From assembly GCA_051294375.1 (NCBI GenBank), contig CM119263.1, positions 31,132,949 through 31,196,948 of the forward strand: a stretch of 64,000 bases of DNA. Reading direction: 5' to 3'. This DNA is from Paraspadella gotoi (lineage: Eukaryota; Chaetognatha). Below, in pieces: positions 20,376 through 33,700 of this stretch; the first letter of the stretch is position 1, and each line of letters starts with the position of its first letter. A model generated the notes under the pieces. That model ran no database searches. It had not been told where the DNA came from and worked only from the letters and a program-made list of their open reading frames with translations. The position numbers were made by a program, and so were the translations under genes.

Positions 20376-21628
20376 GGAAATCGAAGTGATTCTGAAATGG
20401 TTATTAACTTAAATATACTTAACCACCTCGACCTCGGTCGTTTTTATCATTTTAGCATTTTCGCAATGCAGTGACTTTATTCGGCATAAATCTTCAATTA
20501 CAATTTGGATTTCTGACTCTTTTAATGTTTTTTTAAAATGTTAATACGTTGTATAAGGTATCATATGTCTACAACTGGGAAAATGGATTTGATGTTTAGA
20601 TCTGCTAAATACTTATGAATGGCGTTTGTTTCTATCGTCTTCTAAGTTAAAACGCATAACCTTCAATCATTTTCTTTTACGAATTGTATCCACGCCGAGG
20701 ATCACAATATGAGGTTTACAATCTCTTAGAAATAGCTTTTTACTTTCCTCGAATGTTTGTTATAATTTGATTATTAAGATTATTTAAAATTGCTCTTATT
20801 TAAATGGAATTTTGATCCCAGGAATAAATAACATTCGTATTTATTGAATGAATTGGAAGACTTCTAATTATCGCCTGCCTTCCACGCATTCCTTAAACTA
20901 CCTCTTGGGGAGGAAAATTTTTTTTTTTTAGTTTATATACATTCATTGCAAAAAAAAATGTTTTAACGAAACAACGCGAAATAAGGTCTGTCATTATTGA
21001 AAAGGACGTTGCTAGGTAACGCTGGCTTTTTTGAATCGATAATCATTAAGTATCGAAAACTCGGGCCGTTTGTTCGGAGGTCAACCCTTTTTGGAATCGT
21101 GCACGGTATTCAGCTTTCTTCCGTTCGCCTTTACTCAAGGCTCAGGGCTCATTTAATTTTATTATAAATAGATTTTCCCAATTTCCCATTCAAGATTTTT
21201 CAAAGTTATCTCCCAGTTTTAAATCAGAAAGTCATATTATTTCAAGCGAAACTGGTAATTTTATCACCTAAAAATTAAAATCCGTTAATTATATTTTTTA
21301 TTTAATGTCTCTCAGGCTATCTCTCGCCTGCCTAATCCATTATGCAATCAACTTTGTCCCGTGTGAATTTTTTTTTTTGCAATTTAAAACCCTGTTCTTC
21401 CTTTTGTTAAGGTTTTAGTTTAAAAAAAAAGCGCCTGGAATTGAGAGACGCTATGTTCGAATCTGTTTGTCCGATCCGAGAAACTATTTAATCCCCCCTT
21501 CTTTTTTGGCGACGTTTTTCGCGACCTCTTGCTCCCGCGACTTCCGACTTTCGCGACCCCCGATCGACTTTTTTTTTTTACATCTCGCTTCGAACCTCGA
21601 CTCGTTTTGTTTTCTTCCGCCGCCGACG
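20374..21628 (+). other. Intergenic, presumed promoter region of the SLC36-like gene
   Basis: AT-rich with several homopolymer runs. No repeat or RNA gene recognised, and no clear TATA box was fixed. Confidence 0.4.
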
Positions 21629-24600
21629 ATGGCGCTGACTTTTCATCAAAAAGAATCTTACGCGATGACGCGTCTCGCCAATTCCACGGACTTGGACGAT
21701 TTCTCCGACGATGAAGAGGAGGAGGAGGAAAATGGGGAAAAGACTCACCTCAGGTCAGTTCGATAAAACTTACTTTTTATTACTTTTCAGTTCCATTTGT
21801 CAAATTTCATAAAGAATCTTCTCTATTTCTCCCCCCATTTCAGACTCAACGAAGACGCGGAAAGTCCAAAGTCGCGGAAAATGTCGAGAGAAAAGTTGAT
21901 CCCCTATCTCGACGACGACGACGACGACAACGACGACGATGATCAGGAAGAGGAAACGCTCTTCCATAAGACGGATGATCTCAATTTGAACAACAACGTC
22001 GCTACCAAGTGGGACTCGCGGCCGGCGACCTGCTTGCAGAGTTTCAAGTCAGTCGGCTATAACAATCATATTCTTATAGATTCAATCATTAAATCCATTA
22101 TCATTTAATATTTAATAACCTTTCATCTCCTTTTTCGCAGGGATTTCTCCAACGTATTTAAAGCCTTCATTGGCTCTAATTACCTTGGGATGCCCTACGC
22201 TTTTGTCCAATCGGGAGTCATCGCCGGATGCTTAGGACTGATCATTATCGCCGGTACAACAAATCCCCGTCGCTTCATGTTTAATCCAATTTTGATGACA
22301 CGACTCTCTCTCTCTCTCTCTCTCTCCCTCCCTCCCTCCCTCCCTCCCTCCCTCCCTCCCCCCCCCACCACCCCCAGGTCTAACGGGCCACTGTTGCGAC
22401 CTCATCGTCCGATGCAAGAAAATGTGCGTCTCTCGCTTCGTTGCCGCCGGGGATCGCGTCAAGGACAATTCCGTGACGGAAGTGGACATGTTGACGGACG
22501 CGGCGCGTCACCAGCGTCTCCGCGAGAGGGCGGAGAAGACGATCACTTTCGCCCACGTGGGACGACAAGCGTTCGGGCGAATAGGCGAGGTCCTCGTCAC
22601 AGTCGCTCTCATCGTCACGCAGTTGGGGTTCTGCGTTAACTACTTCATTTTCGTCGGGTGAGGGATTCTGATGCGCGGCTGTACGCGACTCTATAAGACG
22701 CTTTTTTGGTCTCTCCATGATATTATTTAAAAATATTAATAAATAATTTTTATAAATAAATACTAACAAATATTTGAAAAGTTGTGAATATTATATTTAT
22801 TTTTTATATTGTTTTAGAAAATGTCAAATAAAAGTGCAGAAAAACTGCTTAAAATTAAAAAATGTATTACATTTATTAACTTTTAAAAAGCCGATGAAAG
22901 CCAACCGCGACTGATTGAAGCGTCTTCGTTTTTATTCCCTACAATTTTAATTCAAATTTAAACTCCCCCTCCCTTATTGCAGAAACACGGTTCACACGTT
23001 GTTCCCCGCCTCCTGGTCAAATTCTTCTCATCTTCCGTCCGAATTTTCTTCGCCAATTACGACGATATCGACTTTGATTCGCGGTCGACGCCACGTTCCA
23101 ACCTTCGACTCGCCTTTTGACTCTGGTCCCCGATTGGACGACGTCACATTCGCCCCGTCCATCGGCGCTGGTCTCCCATCGGACTCCGGCCAAGTGACGC
23201 CCTCCCCTTTCGCCGGCCAACCTCGTCTCTCGGTCGCCACACCCCCGTCGCCCCCCGATAAGAAAAACGTTTCTGTGATCGAATCCGATTTGGAGAAGGA
23301 GGCGCCGTCAAAGTCCTTAGGATCCAAATCTAGTCTTTCTGACGACGACGATCCTACGCCCAATTTTCCCTCCAACGTTTCCGCTTCGAAGCTTCCGTCT
23401 TCCCCGTCCGCAGCCAATCAATCGGCCAATCAGTTATCGTCGGCATCGACGAATCCATCTCTGTCATCCTCTCCATCTTCGTCTCTGTCTCCATCATCTT
23501 CTTCCTCTTTGTTACTTCCATCCTCATCTTCTTCCTCTCCATCTTCGTCTCTGTCTCCATCTTCTTCCTCTCCATCTTCGTCTCTGTCTCCATCATCTTC
23601 TTCCTCTTTGTTACTTCCATCCTCATCGTCTCCCTCTCCATCTTCGTCTCTGTCTCCATCATCTTCTTCCTCTTTGTTAATTCCATCATCGTCTCCCTCT
23701 CCATCTTCGTCTCTGTCTCCATCATCTTCTTCCTCCTTGTTATTTCCATCCTCATCGTCTCCCTCTCAATCAGGGTCGCCCGGTTCTTCCGCCCTCTCGC
23801 CGACGGCGTTCGCGACGACGACGACGTCGATGAACGTTTCGTCTGAAGCTGAAACAACAACCACTAATCCGCCCTCTAATTTGCCCACAACTTCGTCCTC
23901 AACTTCGTCCTCAACTTCGTCCTCAACTTCGTCCTCAACTTCGTCCTCAACTTCGTCTACAACTTCGTCTACAACTTCATCTACAACTTCATCTACAACT
24001 TCGTCCACATCATCATCAACGACGACCTCGACCACCACAACCACATCGACTTTGACGACGACAACGACAATGGCTAAGACTTCGTCTTCGTCTCCTCCGA
24101 CTCAACCGCGGATTCCCAATCTTCCGACGGAACTCTCACGATCCTCCTCCGCGATGATCGACGCTGCCTCGACAGCCTCTCTCCCTTCGGCATCTACGAG
24201 CGCATCTGTGGAGGCCGCCCAAACATCCACCGCCCCGCCTTACATGCTACTTGGTACGAAGCTGAGTGTGGACTTGGAACACGATGATTATTTGTGATTA
24301 ATCCCTTTTGTATTCATATAGACTTGGCTGCTAAAGGCAAAATAACTAAAAAGATTAAGTATTATTTATTACCACGAATGCCCTGAAGTGTTTGAACTAT
24401 TATTAAACTAATTCAATATAGTTCTGGGACAAACAAGAATGCTAAGAAGTTGACTTTAAGGTTTTGAACATAACAATTATTTGGCCTTTCTAAATTCTGC
24501 TACATTAGTTTCTCTCTCTGTCTCTCTCCCTCAGTTCTTCTCCAGGTGCCTCTGCAAATCCTCTTCTCCTTTTATCGCGACGTCCGTCAATTGGGGACGA

Positions 24601-26218
24601 TCTCTTGGTTGGCCAACATCGCCATCTTTATTGGATTCTCTTCCGTCTTTTTCTTCTTCTTCGTCGATTTCGCGGGTAAAACGTCGTCGTCGTTGTTGTT
24701 GTTTCATTTAGTTAATTATACAATTTCATAATCGTTTTTAACGTTAGTGAAAGAAGCGGATAAAGAGATTAGGGTTGTTGGTCGCAGCCAGCGATTTCGT
24801 GAAAAGGAAAAGATGACCCGATTCTCTGGTTTTTAAACTTATTATTTTAAAAGACGTGGAAAATATGGTTCCAGTAAAAGCTTCTTTGATTGGTAATTTG
24901 AAACAGTTGTGTTGTGAGTTGTTCAGCTTTAACGGTCCAGATATTTCGTCTTACATTTTACATTCTCACATTCTTTACATTCTCTGTTGAGGCGTGGCGT
25001 CGGACATTGTCCTCGTCAATCTTAAGACTCTTCCTCTCTTCGTCGGCGCCACCAGCTCCGCCTACGAAGGAATCGGAACCATTATTCCCATCGAGAGCTC
25101 CATGCAGGTTCTTGGTGTAGATTGGCCACAAAAAGAACGACAGATTTCGATTATAATTAAAAATAGTCTTTTAAATATAAATTTAAATCTAAATTCCAGG
25201 GCAACCGGCATCGCTTCCGTTGTTTCCTTTATCTTGCCATCTTCTTGGTCACCATCATTCTCGGCGGGTTCGGCATCACGGGCTACTTCAGTTACGGCAG
25301 CAGCGTCGAACAAGTCATCACCAAGAACTTACCTTCTGATCTTCACATCGTCAAGTTGCTCAGCGTTACACTCTGCATCGGAATTTCTTTCACATATCCG
25401 CTTCAAGTGAGAGAGAGAGAGAAACGTTAAGGCTGTGAATAATTAATCATTAAAACGGTAATAGTTTTTTCTTAAGATTATTATTATGGATTAATAATAA
25501 ATATTTTAATAAATATATAAATCTTAACTCTTTTTCCCATTCACGCAGATGTTCCCCATCATCGAGACGCTAGAGCCTCTTTTCTTTGGCTCGAGATGTT
25601 GTTCCTCCTCCAACAAATCCTGGTCATATTCCGACTCCAAGACTCCGCTGCTCGACGAAAACGACGACCTCTTCGAGGACGGCGATCAAAAACTCGAGGT
25701 CTGACGGATATTTAATATTTAATTCGAAACGTTATTTCCAAAGTTTGCGCTCTTCAATATAATTTGCATATTGATTTAGTCAAGAGCCGATAGATCTTCA
25801 TTCTGTTTTTACTCAAGTTTAAGAAGATTCTCCCCTAAACTAGTTACAAATTGTAATTATTATAGATAATTATTAAAAGATTATCCTCAACTCCATTTCG
25901 ATTAACCAGGTTTCTAAATCAATCGCGACTTGGAAGCGCAACCTCTTTCGCGCCTTCGTGGTGGCAGTCACGGCTTTCTTCGCCATGTTCCTTAAAAACT
26001 ATTTCTTCTACGTCTCCGCTCTTCTCGGTTCCGTGGGCTCCATCGTCCTCGCCTACATCCTTCCCTGTTTCTTTCACCTCTGCCTCGGCAAGGGGCGTCT
26101 CTCTTGGGCCGTCGTTGTCAAGGACGTCGCCATTATCTTCATCGGGATGGTCACGGGAGGATTGGGCCTCTACTCTGTCATTAACACCTTTTTGGACAAC
26201 CCGCACGGATTTGTGTGA
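21629..26218 (+). CDS. SLC36-family amino-acid transporter with giant Ser/Thr loop
   Basis: Ten exons join in phase: 21629-21753, 21844-22047, 22141-22253, 22378-22657, 22983-24253, 24535-24675, 24992-25107, 25200-25406, 25549-25698 and 25910-26218. They give 971 residues against about 475 in human SLC36A1. The N-terminus is acidic, with a run of Asp. Family signs in order are FKAFIGSNYLGMPYAF (first membrane helix), a GLTGHCCDLIVRC block, QLGFCVNYFIFVGN, QILFSFYRDVRQL with SWLANIAIF, and LPLFVGATSSAYEGIGTIIPIE, which is the diagnostic helix with its Glu. Members are proton- or gradient-coupled transporters of small amino acids at plasma or lysosomal membranes and can signal to mTORC1. The loop after the third helix holds about 400 residues of Ser/Pro/Thr with NxS/T sequons. 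In SLC36A1 this loop is extracellular or lumenal and glycosylated. The acceptor at 24534, rather than 24545, is required by phase. Confidence 0.88.
22303..22365. repeat. CT then CCCT microsatellite at a 3' splice site
   Basis: CT repeats pass into CCT/CCCT repeats and end about 10 bp before the acceptor AG at 22376-22377, so they form the pyrimidine tract of that intron. Confidence 0.95.
23459..23770 (+). repeat. Coding minisatellite for Ser-rich loop
   Basis: Imperfect tandem units of about 60-75 bp (CCATCTTCGTCTCTGTCTCC...) encode SPSSSLSPSSSSSLLLPSS-type repeats in the SLC36-like loop. A second set of short units, ACTTCGTCCTCA-like, follows at 23887-24010. Confidence 0.9.
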
Positions 26219-26334
26219 AGAAGAACTTTTCGGCCAAACTGCACAAATTCATGATAAAGACCTTTTAAGACAACCCGCACGAATTTGTGTGCCCAAGACC
26301 TTTTTGGACAACCCGCACGTATTCGTGTGAATGA
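26186..26334 (+). repeat. Four tandem degenerate copies of the SLC36-like C-terminus and 3' UTR
   Basis: A unit of about 37 bp, with CTTTTTGGACAACCCGCACG and then an ATTTGTGTG-like end, occurs at 26190, 26226 (weak), 26260 and 26298. The first copy encodes the last residues LDNPHGFV and the stop. The others are downstream in the 3' UTR. Confidence 0.75.
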
Positions 26335-27096
26335 AACTAACTGCTACTTACTAAAAGCCTCGCCGCAAAAATTTCGCTTGTGTATATTGTGCAATGTTGC
26401 AATATTGTGCAATTGTCCTTAATTTTTAAACTGGGAAAAAGTTTATTAATATTATTATTATTAATTCTGCACTGGGTCGCGTCCGTTCCGAGAAGCCTTC
26501 GCGCTATTGCGTGAGGGGAAATTGGACGGACTGGAATTGCCTCATCTTTTTGTACCCCATTTATGATTTTTTTTTTCAAAATGCACTCGATCATGTTGCG
26601 TGATTGATATTCTAGCTTAAATTAACGATATTTTCGTACGATCGACGTTGCAGTTCTGGTCAACTGCCCCGTTGTTAATCCTTTATAAGGAAAAAAAAAA
26701 TACATGTTTGTTTGTTAGTTGTTATATTTCCACGCCACCGTTTTGATCCAAAAAAGTTTTAGAATGCTATCATATATTTATATATAACGTTCTAAACGGC
26801 ACATTTATTGTGATCCGTCTGTTCCACCGGGCGCCATGGTATAATTTGGGTTAATTGATGCCACTTCCTTCACAGATGTAAATTGTGATTTCATCGTCGT
26901 TGGAGACGAATTAGTGAGGACAATCCCAAACTCGAGAAAGAAAATAATTTGCTGCTGCGATTGTGAAGGACGACGATTCACTGGGCTTGCTTTCTTTCTT
27001 GGCCGCCATCATCGCTCACTCTCACTGACTCTCCCGACACCGTTAGGACTCTGGGTTTTAAAAGCCGACGACACATGATCGTTATTCACTTATGCC

Positions 27097-27145
27097 ATTT
27101 AATGCAACGTAAGGCCATAAGTTATGGCCTTACGTTGCATTAAAT
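27097..27145. repeat. Perfect 24-bp inverted repeat with 1-base centre
   Basis: ATTTAATGCAACGTAAGG...CATAA at 27097-27120 is the exact reverse complement of 27122-27145, with a single G between. It is far beyond chance for this length of DNA. Confidence 0.97.
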
Positions 27146-27313
27146 TTATTTTGTTTGCCATCTCTTTTAAGTCACTTTGGACATTTCAGTGACTTTTTAT
27201 AAGACTAATGATTTTCCTGTTACTCTTTATCATTTATTAACCCGTTTTCTTTCACGTTTTCCTTCGCATTAAATCTTTCACTTATGATGTATGAGATAGA
27301 TTCTTAAAATAAT

Positions 27314-27352
27314 ACTAAATGAGAATGAGATTTTATCAACCTCATTTGTATA
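27314..27352 (-). repeat. Octamer palindrome element, copy in reverse orientation
   Basis: On the minus strand it reads ATACAAATGAGGTTGATAA, then a CTCATTCTCATTT-like end. Same family as the copies at 8289, 32529, 35296 and 58993. Confidence 0.7.
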
Positions 27353-27759
27353 TAGTAGTAAATCATTTTAAGTCCAATTTATTTTTGTATTCCTACAATG
27401 ATATGTCATAAGTAATGATAATTCGATCTCCAAAATATCCGTGTTTCTTTTGTTCCGATTTTTTGTCTCCGAAGTTTGAGACTGAGCATCGATAGAGGGA
27501 GACGGACGAAGCCAAAGAATCAAAGCCAAAGCAAAGGAGGCGGACCTTAGTTTTATCTCTTTCTTTTCTCTTTCTTTTGAATTACAGCCGTGGTTTACAC
27601 AGCGAAATTTTCTGGAGGGGTTGATGGTTTGTTCCCTCAGGAGAAAGGATTTTTTCGCCCAATTTAATCCAAATTTAATAATTTTACATTCGCTCATCTC
27701 TACCAGATTAGATTTTTAAATTAATTCCATGAACAACAACAAAAAATATAATTATTTCC

Positions 27760-30700
27760 ATGGAAACTGAGACGAACGGAGATTCGGGCGGATTCGAAGA
27801 GTACGGCGGCGGCGACAGCGGCGGCGGCGGCGACGACGGCTGGGGCTGGCGGGGTCGAGGCGGATTTAGAGGCGGACCGCCCAGGTTAGATTTTTGAGTC
27901 GTGTTGGTTTTTATTTATTTTTATAATTCTCTTTTCAATTCGTTGAATAAATAAGCTATCTTGCCCATGACTGGATACTGGACCGGCACTAATAGGATAA
28001 GGCCTCCGTCCCTCTTACGAGTTAATTACATAATCACTCCCAGAGCGCTTGGCTTCCCGATAAATGAAGTGGTATTATGGCACAGCCGAGTTGCCTGTGA
28101 TGCCCATTGGGATGGGGCATGTCACTGTTGGCTTTGGGGGCTTCCGACCCTCAGTGACGCCTCCTGTCACTGGCACGGTTACCCTAGGACGGTCTTGCTT
28201 TGCCAACGTGTTGGTTGGCGGATTCTGCGGTGAGGCTGTATTACACCAGCTTAATGGCAAATAATAACGGTGCTCTAAAAGACCTGAATTAGAAACGAAT
28301 AAAATGAACAATCAATATTTATAATAATGAGTACGGAAACGTTTATTTATATGAGTCTTTAATGAGTTCAAAAGAGTCTTTGGTGGATCCGCGAAAGTCC
28401 TCGGCGATTCGCACGAGTTTCGCTCCTACAAACGCAGAGGGACAAGTAGGACAACTCAATAAAAATTAATTATTAATTCAATAGTTTAATTTAAATGGCA
28501 GGGGTTTCGATCGCGGACGCGGATTCCGTCCTTCATTCGATCGCGGTCGAGGTTTCGATCGAGGAAGAGGAGGAGGAGGAATGTGGCGAGGAAGAGGATT
28601 TCCTCCGAGGCCCGGGTTCGATCCCAGTTTCGGTCCACCCATGGGACCACCTGGACCCATGGTAAGAGACTTGTTCTTTTTAAAGATTTAATATTAATTA
28701 ATTAAAACTTCTTTTTTTTTTCACAGCCCCCGCGTTTCGGCGGCCCTATGGGTCCTCCCGGTCCTTGGGGTCCTGGACCCGGATGGAACGGACCCCCCGG
28801 AGGCGGCGGAGGCGGATCGATGGGCGGATCTGGCGGTGGAAGCGGCGGCAGCAACGCCTTGCAAGATTTGATGGCCTTGGGCGACGTTTGGGTGGAGAAC
28901 GCCGCTGCTGAAGGAAAGGTAATGTTATGTTTTAATGTTGAAAGGTGAAGGTTTGTGGACCGTTACCATCATTGGCCATCAAATTTAGGTCTTATCCCTT
29001 TGCTCTCAATCTTTATCCTTTGGCTCTCAATTGTCTCAATATCATATTCTCTATTTCCTTTATTCTCCCAAGTCCTACTACTACAACTTGAAGACCCGCG
29101 AAACGACTTGGACTAAACCCGAAGATGTGAAGATCATCTCTCAGTCCGAAGTGGAGACTCTCTCCAACACTCCGTCGGCGGGCGGCGGCGGCGACGCCGA
29201 CGACCAGAACGGCGACTCGTCGTCGAGTAAAGAAGCAACGGCGCCCAACAGTCGAGAGGAATCTTCATCGCCGGCGCCCGGCACAGGAGAGGACGGGATG
29301 CCGACCGGGCCTCCGCCGCCCTGGGCCATGAACAGCGGGCCTTGGGGAATGCGCCCCGGGATGGGACCTCCACCCGGCATGATGGGACCAGGACCCGGCG
29401 GTCCCATGGGTCCGCCGGGTTTGATGGGTCCCGGTCCCGGCATGGCTCCTCCCTGGGGTCCGCCGATGGGCGGGCCGATGCTGCCCCAACCGCCTCCCGA
29501 GGTCTCCGAATGGTCGGAGCACAAGAATCCGGAGGGGAAGTCTTACTTTTACAATTCGCGGACGCAGGAGTCGGTTTGGGAGAAACCTCAGGTCAGTCCT
29601 CGTGGCCTTTACTATTGCTTTGGAATTATTAAGGCTCATTGGCTAAATCTCTCTCATGGTGTTTAACAGATTTTGCTCGACTGGGACGAAAAAGTGAGGA
29701 AAATTATGGAGGGTGGAGGCAAAGAAGGTAAGGAGATAAATATATTTAGATTATATGTCACCTTAACTAACATATAATATATTGGTTGTTTAATATAATA
29801 TAATAATATAATATATTGGTTGTACCAATTTCATATAAATTGGATTCCTTTTTTTTATTTCTTCCCTTTTTCCAGAGTTTGAACCTCCCGAGGATCCCGA
29901 GGTTGCGAAGAAAGAGGCTGAAGCCAAACGCCTCCTCGAACTGCAGAAGGCGGCGCAGGCAGCCAAAGCCGCCGCCGAAGCCCGCATGGCCAAGGAGGAA
30001 GAAGAGAAGGCGGCGCAGGCGGCGGCGCAGGCGGCGGCCGACGCGAAGAAGAAAGAGATCGACCGAAGCAAGCCCGTCTCCAGCACGCCCGTTCCCGGAT
30101 CTCCCTGGTGCGTCGTCTGGACCGGAGACGGTAGGGTCTTTTTCTACAACCCCAGCCAGCGTCTCTCGCTCTGGGAGACGCCCAAGGACTTCGAAGGCCG
30201 CGCCGACGTGGAGAAGCTCATCTCAATCCCGCCCGTGCTGGACGAGAACGGGAAGGTCATTCGTGGACCAGGAGACACGCCCATTCCGGGACAGCCTAGT
30301 GAGTGAAGAGAGGGATTGAAATAATATTGTTAAAGAAAAATCATTATTTTAAATCTCTGATTAAATCTACAGATCAATCTCCCGTCGGAAGCTCCAACTC
30401 TGAAACGGCCAAATTAAACTCCTCCTCCGCGAACGAAGAAGAAAAAAAGAAATCCTACGCGGCGTCGTCTGCTTCTTCCGACGGTTCGTTTTAACTCTTC
30501 TTTCTCCTTCCTCCTCCTTCTTTCTCCGACGGTTTGTTTTAAGTGTTTTAACTCTTCTTTATCCTTCTTTCTCCGACGGTTCATTTTAACTCTTCTTTCT
30601 CCTTCCTCCTCCTTCTTTCTCCGACTGTTCGTTTCAACTCTTCTTTCTCCTTCTTCCTCCTTCTTTCTCCGACAGTTCGTTTCAACTCTTCTTTCTCCTT

Positions 30701-33700
30701 CTTTCTCCAACGGTTTGTTTCAACTCTTCTTTCTCCTTCTTTTTCCTTCTTTATCCAACGGTTTGTTTCTACTCTTCTTTCTCCTTTCTTTGACGGTTTG
30801 TTTCAACTTTTTTTTCTCCTTCTTTCTCCAACGGTTCATTTCAACTTCTTTCTCCTTCTTTCTCCGACGGTTCGTTTCAACTCTTCTTTCTCCGACGGTT
30901 CGTTTCAACTCTTCTTTCTCCTTCTTTTACTCGTTGACCGGCAACGTTGGGTTTAACTTAGTTTTAATGTGTGGTTTTAGCATTATACTTAATACAAATG
31001 TTACAAGTTACATGATCTTGTCTAATAAAGTAAGAATTTTAGAGCCTATGAGAAGGAAAAACTTTTGGAAGGTCAGCTCTAATAATGTTAAATTTAATCT
31101 TATTAATAATTTAATATTATCTTACTAGCTTTTTAAATAATGATCATCATTACCGAATGCTGGAAATTAATAATACTTTCCAATGAAACAATACGTATAG
31201 GGAAGAAAAAACAATGTTTTTTTGAATATTACCTTAACAACCCTTAACCCTAACCTTAATTGTTGGACTTAAACTCTCGTCGTAATCCGTCGATCTTATT
31301 TACCTTTTGTAAAGTCTTTTAAAATATAAACAATCGATATTTGTTTACAAACAATACAGTTCATTGTTATTTTAATGCTTTGTTCAATAATGATTCCATT
31401 CGTTACAGATCGCATTAATATTAATTAGGGTTTATATGGTTTGTTTATGGTTTATGGTTTGTTGTTTGGAGTTTATTATTACAGTTTTATGTTATTTGAA
31501 TAGTGGCAAAGCCGAGCTTACCTGAGAGGTCTTTATTTATTGATTCATCACCGATGCTTGTTTCTGCTTACCTCTAGATTTGATCTTACATGCGTTATAG
31601 ATACTCTCAGAAGGGTGAGCAAGAGACGGAAAACCCCGCTCATCATAATTACCTATAACTACCCACCCCTAACCATAACCACCCCTAGCCCTAACCTCCC
31701 CTTGACCTAACCTCCCCTAGCCCTAACCTCCCCTAACCTTAACCGATCTTTACCGGGGTTTGATACTACAAAGAAAAAAGGGTCGGTTCCCGTCGGTGAA
31801 AGTAAAATAGTGCCCTGACTATTCTCACCATTTTTTTATTAACAACAAAAACGATATTAACATAATTCAAAAACAGTAATGCTATAACAGTAACAGTAAC
31901 GCAGTAACAGTAACACTATCAACACTCAAACATGATTCAAACGATATTAACACAATTGAATACAAAAACAGTAACGGCATCAATAACAACGTAAAAAGAC
32001 TGGAATTGTATCTGCCAACTAATATTTTTTTCAAGTTATGACCTAATTCATAAGAAAATATAAAAAATAACGTTCAAGAACGTTCAAGAATCAAATGTCA
32101 AAATCATAAAAACCAGAAACAGTAAAAAACCGAAAAATGTCAAGTATAAAAAGAAAGCAACGTTAATAAAACGTTCAAAATAATGCGTAAAAACAAAAAT
32201 ATGAAAACAAAAACAAAAAATATAAAACAAACGAAAAACATGAAAACAAAGACAAAAGAAAACTAAAACGTTATAAAAACGTTAAAAGTGTTTAATGCGT
32301 AAACAGTCAAGGATTTTTTTAAAGCATAAATTGTGATAAAATATGTTATGAAAAGGTCAGTCATTTAGAGATAATTTTCCATCTTCAAAGTCATTATTGT
32401 TCTCACAAATTATCACCAAATTATCTATGAATTAGACTACTAAACAAAATTGAAAAACAAGGTTAAACCCAAAGTAGTCGAAACATTGAAAGAGAACATA
32501 AACCAATGGTCCTTAGAATAATTTACTACTAAATGTAAATAAGATTGATGAACTCGATCTCATTTAATAAGATAGTAAGAAACTATTTAGAATTTATTCT
32601 AGATTTTGGACACTTTCCTTGCCTTTCCCATTCAGAGGACGAACCCCAGGCTAAACGCACCAAGACCGAGGCGGTGGCGGCGGCGGCGGTGACAACGACG
32701 GCGGACGAGGACGACAGTCAAGACAGCGGAAGTCAGGATCGATTCGAGGAGAAACTTCCCGAGAAGATCGACCTGGGAAAAGAGTCGGCCATCGAGGCGG
32801 AAGTCTTGGCCGCCAGACAACGCGCCATCATCCCATTGGAGGAGAGGATGAAAGAGTTCAGGGGAATGCTCTCCGAAAAAGAGGTGGGGGTAATAGGAGG
32901 GTGGGGAGAAGGAGTTGGGGGAAATGGTGCTATGGAGTGGTATAAGATATGGCGCTCAGTGGGAAAGGTAGCGGCGAAGTGGAGAAATGGACGTGGCTCT
33001 CTCTCTATAATCTTCATCTATCCTCATCTCTTTCCAATCTCCATCTCTTCTCGTCTTTTTCCAACTCTCTTCATCTCTCTCCATCTCTCCTCTCAGGTCT
33101 CCGCGTTTTCGACTTGGGAAAAGGAACTTCACAAGATCGTCTTCGATCCTCGATATTTGATGTTAACTTCGAAGGAGAGGAAATCCGTGAGTCGCTTTTC
33201 AGTTTAAACCTAATAATAAATGTTTAACTTTAAGTCGTGAGATAATTGACTAATTTAATCGTTTGTTCAGGTCTTCGAAAAGTACGTGAAGGAGCGGGCG
33301 GAGGAAGAACGACGCGAACGAAGGAACAAACTGAAGGCGATCAAGGAAGGATATCAGGCTCTTTTGGAGGAGGCGGGGCTGACGACCAAGTGAGAAATTG
33401 GACGAGATGGAAAGATTGCATTTTCTTTTAAATAAATACCAAAAACGTTTTTTTTTTTCAAAATTAAGATAAGCAAACAGTTGTGCAGTTTAAAGAGCTG
33501 ACAAATTTTCTTCATATTTTTTTCCCTTTTTTTTTTATTAATCCCAAAAGCAGTATTAACATAATGAAAAACAGTGAAGTTGTAAAAAGCCTTTAATTAA
33601 TCAGATGAACCCAAGTATCTGAGCTCGCTAATGCAAAGCCAATAGACAATAAGTCTTTTATTACGTACACATGAAGGTTTTTCTTAACTAGAGAATAAAG

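Larger units (their letters stand above)
26335..27759 (+). other. Intergenic spacer with perfect palindrome and octamer repeat
   Basis: No protein-coding signal. It holds the 49-bp palindrome at 27097-27145 and one inverted copy of the octamer element at 27314-27352. GGCCGCCATCATCG near 27,000 resembles a YY1-type promoter element, but no start site was fixed. Confidence 0.45.

Noticed and set aside
23354-23860. Minus-strand ORFs of 90-170 codons across the Ser-rich exon
   Set aside because: They are mirror frames of a low-complexity coding repeat on the + strand, with no splice or domain support.
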